A DNA stretch of 7,374 nucleotides, taken from assembly GCA_016763115.1 (NCBI GenBank), contig JAESUL010000174.1, forward strand, positions 1-7,374, given 5' to 3'. The DNA comes from Phycisphaerales bacterium (GTDB lineage: Bacteria > Planctomycetota > Phycisphaerae > Phycisphaerales > UBA1924). Shown one piece after another: positions 6,263 through 7,374 of the stretch. The notes beneath the pieces were generated by a model, which worked only from the letters and a program-made list of their open reading frames with translations, was not told where the DNA came from and ran no database searches. Both the position numbers and the translations under genes were made by a program. Position 1 is the stretch's first letter, and the number at the start of each line of letters is the position of its first letter.

Positions 6263-7333
6263 GTGCATATCCGAAACTTCTCAATTATCGCTCATATCGA
6301 CCACGGCAAATCCACACTCGCGGATCGTCTTTTGCAGGCGACCAACGCCGTGTCTGACCGCGAGGCCAAAGCCCAGTTGCTCGATTCGATGGATCTCGAA
6401 CGCGAGCGAGGCATCACGATCAAAGCCTCGGCCGTCACGGTGATGCACAAGCACAACGGCGAAGACTACATGCTCAACTTTATCGACACGCCCGGGCATG
6501 TTGACTTTGGCTACGAAGTATCGCGTGCGCTCAAGGCCTGTGAAGGCGCGTTGCTGATTGTCGATGCGTCGCAGGGTGTTGAGGCGCAGACGGTGGTCAA
6601 TACTTATCTGGCCGTCGAACAGGATCTCGAAATTGTGCCGGTGCTCAACAAGATTGATTTGCCCGGCGCGCGTCCTGATGAGATCGCCGAGGAAATCGAG
6701 CAGGTGCTCGGGATTGATGCGCTCGAGTGCATCCCGGTGAGCGCGAAGACGGGCGAGGGGATTCCCGAGTTGCTCGATGCGATCTGTGAACGCTTTCCAG
6801 GCCCGCCCGAACCAGAAATGAAACAGACACGGGCGTTGATCTTCGATGCGGTGTACGACGATTATCGCGGCGTGATCGTGTACTGCCGGGTGTTCGATGG
6901 TCGGCTCACCGTTGGCGACAAGATCCTGATGATGGGGCTTGGGCGGACATTTTCCATTACAGAACTCGGCAAAAACACGCCCAAGCAGACGAAGGTCAAA
7001 ACGGTCGGGCCGGGCGAGACTTGTTATCTGGTCGCCGCGATCAAGACGCTGGGCGATGTTCGCGTCGGTGATACGATCACGATCGACCACGATCCGGCGG
7101 CGGAAGCGCTCGAAGGATACGCGCCGCCTTCGCAGATGGTGTTCTGCGATTTCTACCCTTCGACCAGCGAGAAAAAGGGCAACGACTTCGAGGAACTCCG
7201 CGAAGCGATGGAGAAACTCTCGCTCAACGATTCGTCGTTCTCGTACCAGGCTGTGCATTCAGAGGCCCTGGGCTTTGGGTTCCGGTGCGGGTTCCTTGGG
7301 CTGTCAAAGCTCATGTTCGTCCAAATTGGCTGA
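6263..7333 (+). CDS. lepA: Elongation factor 4 (LepA), interrupted after residue 347
   Basis: LepA is a ribosome-bound GTPase related to EF-G that acts in translation. The GTG start gives MHIRNFSIIAHIDHGKST, which aligns to the canonical LepA N-terminus; the ribosome-binding site is weak. All GTPase motifs are intact: G1 AHIDHGKST (10-18), G2 GIT (50-52), G3 DTPGH (75-79), G4 NKID (129-132) and G5 SAK (160-162). Domain II (about 187-280) and the start of domain III follow, with LSLNDSSFSY (319-328) and the hallmark GFGFRCGFLGL (337-347). LepA normally continues with LHMEI and about 250 more residues. Here the sequence turns to SKLMFVQIG and a TGA stop, so domain III is cut and the LepA-specific C-terminal domain is missing. 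The break coincides with a drop in GC. Identity is certain; the truncation is either a real insertion or an assembly junction. Confidence 0.95.
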   Translation: MHIRNFSIIAHIDHGKSTLADRLLQATNAVSDREAKAQLLDSMDLERERGITIKASAVTVMHKHNGEDYMLNFIDTPGHVDFGYEVSRALKACEGALLIVDASQGVEAQTVVNTYLAVEQDLEIVPVLNKIDLPGARPDEIAEEIEQVLGIDALECIPVSAKTGEGIPELLDAICERFPGPPEPEMKQTRALIFDAVYDDYRGVIVYCRVFDGRLTVGDKILMMGLGRTFSITELGKNTPKQTKVKTVGPGETCYLVAAIKTLGDVRVGDTITIDHDPAAEALEGYAPPSQMVFCDFYPSTSEKKGNDFEELREAMEKLSLNDSSFSYQAVHSEALGFGFRCGFLGLSKLMFVQIG

Positions 7334-7374
7334 AGAGGCGCTTGACCACTTAGACAATTCTATTTATGATACAC
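7304..7374. mobile_element. Probable left end of an inserted element (or assembly junction) in lepA
   Basis: From 7304 the sequence no longer encodes LepA in any obvious frame, and it is visibly AT-richer (about 41% GC by hand count) than the gene it interrupts. It holds a strong promoter near the window edge pointing away from lepA, which is what the terminal region of an insertion sequence often carries. A degenerate subterminal inverted motif may be present (TGTCAAAGC at 7302-7310 versus GCTTGACC at 7340-7347). The exact boundary could lie a few bases earlier. No transposase is visible because the window ends, so the element family cannot be given. Confidence 0.45.
7342..7370 (+). promoter_or_regulatory. 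Strong sigma70-type promoter at the right edge
   Basis: TTGACC (7342-7347, 5/6 to the -35 consensus), a spacer of exactly 17 bases, and TATGAT (7365-7370, 5/6 to the -10 consensus). It is the best-matching promoter I found in the window and lies entirely in the sequence that interrupts lepA, directed rightward out of the window. It probably drives a gene of the inserted segment. Confidence 0.65.

Noticed and set aside
6206..6268. N-terminal extension of the MFS transporter to the ATG at 6268.
   Set aside because: It would overlap the lepA start codon and cover lepA's likely promoter, and the added residues look non-membrane and unconserved; a start at 6205 or later is more sensible.
6281..7258. 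Long minus-strand open frame (325 codons) opposite lepA.
   Set aside because: It is a mirror of the highly conserved lepA coding sequence, with no recognisable domain or ribosome-binding site.
1..7374. CRISPR array, tRNA or rRNA gene, or defence/toxin-antitoxin system.
   Set aside because: No direct-repeat array, cloverleaf-like segment, rRNA-like stretch or small paired genes were seen on either strand.

Overview
The window looks like a chromosomal piece of a GC-rich planctomycete, most plausibly of the Phycisphaerae type. This is inferred from three things: a small secreted protein ending in a PEP-CTERM-like tail (VPAPST, hydrophobic stretch, RRRR), an acidic-linker lipoprotein with a C-terminal domain of a kind I associate with planctomycetes, and the overall base composition. 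No rRNA or other taxonomic marker is present.

Layout, left to right. At 2-967 (+) is the 3' part of a RecQ-family helicase, cut by the window's left edge; its stop codon lies inside a long inverted repeat (948-1025). At 1152-1481 (+) is a small cytosolic FKBP-type prolyl isomerase, closed by a rho-independent terminator (1529-1564). A five-gene minus-strand block then runs leftward from about 6205 to 1563: an MFS-type membrane transporter, a VOC/glyoxalase-fold protein, a PEP-CTERM-type exported protein, a lipoprotein and a GT-A glycosyltransferase. The last three are close together (gaps of 8 and 55 bases) and may be one transcript concerned with the cell envelope. At 6263 (+), divergent from the transporter, starts lepA (elongation factor 4). 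It is intact through the GTPase domain, but its homology stops abruptly at 7303.

Non-coding structure is the most interesting part. Two intergenic elements (948-1025 and 4630-4722) differ in sequence but share one design: two self-complementary arms of about 28-35 bases in inverted orientation, separated by a 22-24 base spacer. This is the architecture of REP/BIME doublets. A separate perfect 11-bp hairpin lies at 4095-4120. At the right edge, the 71 bases after the lepA break are AT-richer and contain a very good sigma70-type promoter (TTGACC, 17 bp, TATGAT) pointing out of the window, as expected for the end of an inserted mobile element; an assembly junction is the main alternative.

No coherent new multi-gene system is evident. 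The coding genes are ordinary families, and no intergenic stretch exceeds 300 bases.
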